Positions 62,641 to 64,000 of a stretch of 64,000 nucleotides of DNA are shown here, piece by piece. Numbering within the stretch: position 1 is the stretch's first letter; every line of letters begins with the position of its first letter. The DNA is from Arenicola marina. Lineage: Eukaryota; Annelida; Polychaeta; Arenicolidae. The stretch spans positions 36,056,126-36,120,125 of the forward strand of contig OZ025258.1 in NCBI GenBank assembly GCA_964019135.1, given 5' to 3'. Both the position numbers and the translations under genes were made by a program. The notes beneath the pieces are model-generated. The model saw only the letters and a program-made list of their open reading frames with translations. It did no database searches and was not told the origin of the DNA.

Positions 62641-64000
62641 CGATCATCCTTTCATCTCATTGTCCCATGTGTGCACAAAGTTGGCCCAAAACACCAGTCC
62701 GTTAATTCCATTTGGAGGTTTGAGAACCTTGGGTCTTTTGAGAGGGTACATAGAGGGGGTTGCAAATGTTGGGCTTGATGTAGAAGAAGGTCGTGACATT
62801 ATAGTAATCATAAGGGACCTTAATGCTGTTAAGCACAATACAACATCGATCAATTATGAGAATAAATGGTCACATAACGCATTTCTGAGCATTTCTGATA
62901 CTCCACTTGTTTTCTAATAGGCCTATGGTTTGACTGGTTTTGTTGCGCAGGCCGCCGAGGGACAGACGCGCACACGACGTAGTTTAGCTTTTATTAACCA
63001 CCGGCCTTATCACGTGAAAGGATCCTCATTAAAATCTCATAGCTCCCGTTATGGAGAACCCGTATCTTGGCTGCCCCGGTCTGGTCCCTCGGGGTTGCAC
63101 ATTTTCGGTGGCACCTTGTCTCTTAGGCGCGCCATGGGTCCCCTTTCGTCCTCCTCCCCACTCCTCCCCCTCATCCTCTCGTCCTCCCCCCTCCCACCTC
63201 CCCCTTCTCTCATCCTCACCCCCTCCCCCCCCCCTCAACCCGTCTCTCGCGCCCGGTCACGACACTATGATTTGACAGATAGCAAGCGTAGTATCGAGGC
63301 AGATTCCGAACCAACGTTGGCCAGTGTTGGCAGCCACAGTGACAAGGCGGGAGAGATTTTTTCGGGGAGGTGAGGTGAGGTGAGGTGGGGACGAGGACGG
63401 GGTGAAGGTGGTGGGCGCGGATGGCGGATGGCGGTCGGGGGAGGGCGGAAGTAGGATGGGCTGAGGGGGGGGGGCTAGAGGTAGGAGTCGGTTCTGGGAT
63501 GGGGGGATGCGAGAGGGGAGGGGGGGGCGATTAGGAATGGGGGTTGGCATGGGTTACTCGCTTTCCCGCAACATCCCATCTGTCACCTCGAGCACAATAC
63601 ACAACAGAAGACAGTGTATCAACCGAGACTGTGAGGCCGTTGGGCGAGTGGAATCCCCCATCGATCACCCTGGCTCAGTGTCCACAGCCTCCCCTCCCCT
63701 GTGTCGGTCGGTAGAGCCCATCGCCCTCTCGTCCTCCTTCATACGTTCATTTGCAGGCAATACTGCTTCGGCAATAAGCCAATTTATATTGAGAACATAT
63801 GTGTGGCAACTGAGCACGTCATATCATGTTAATGATGATGTGATATCACGTCGTGTCTGTCGGATCGTATGTGATGAATGTGTCACGGCTAAGGTAAGAA
63901 CTGAACTGCAGATTTTTCATGTTCGTTCTTGCACGATAGCATTGCGTAGCTCACGGATTGCCATCCCCCAGCATTTACTTCAATTCTGTATTTTGTGAAC
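62641..64000. other. Right edge, no supported gene
   Basis: CT-rich sequence at 63150-63240 and GGTGAGGTGAGG/G-runs at 63365-63530. A plus-strand frame at 63507-63998 is open but unrecognised. A donor-like AAG|GTAAGA at about 63895 is the only hint of splicing. Confidence 0.35.

Overview
This is a 64-kb window of intron-rich animal DNA with one assembly gap (200 Ns at 49012-49211). Three recognisable host genes all lie on the minus strand. Exon structures and proteins close to vertebrate orthologues, short introns, many minisatellites and tRNA-headed SINEs suggest an invertebrate deuterostome. A lancelet is my best guess, but the sequence alone does not prove it.

Layout. 1-5745 has no complete gene: telomere-like TTAGGG variants, a 50-codon PHD-like ORF, poly-C spacers and several hairpins. 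5746-5918 (-) is exon 1 of a vitamin K epoxide reductase (VKORC1-like); its remaining exons are not seen and would lie off the left edge. 5919-9521 is intergenic. 9522-17910 (-) is a complete peroxisomal sarcosine oxidase/L-pipecolate oxidase (PIPOX) gene of eight coding exons. Its terminal exon is present twice: one copy ends in the peroxisomal signal AKL, the other in AKI, and each has its own AATAAA.

17911-36228 is gene-poor. It holds a Tigger/pogo-like fragment, a foldback element with arms of about 235 bp, an AACGTT-rich repeat, a duplicated 66-bp exon-like block, SINEs, and a complex of local duplications at 26.6-28.0 kb. Its right end probably includes the 3' UTR of the next gene.

36229-54695 (-) is a Musashi-family RNA-binding protein gene. 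Twelve coding exons are joined by consistent phases, except that the first half of RRM2 is missing and most likely sits in the N gap. The gene's introns are full of G-tracts (C-tracts on the transcribed-sense strand) and minisatellites, and one exon carries an 18-bp coding minisatellite. A promoter-like region with X-box, CRE and CCAAT motifs lies just upstream. 54950-64000 has no supported gene. It holds a 27-bp minisatellite, two related SINEs, and a 28-bp minisatellite that begins at the end of a tRNA-like head.

The three genes have unrelated biochemical roles: quinone/vitamin K redox in the ER, amino-acid oxidation in peroxisomes, and translational control. Nothing indicates co-regulation beyond shared strand.
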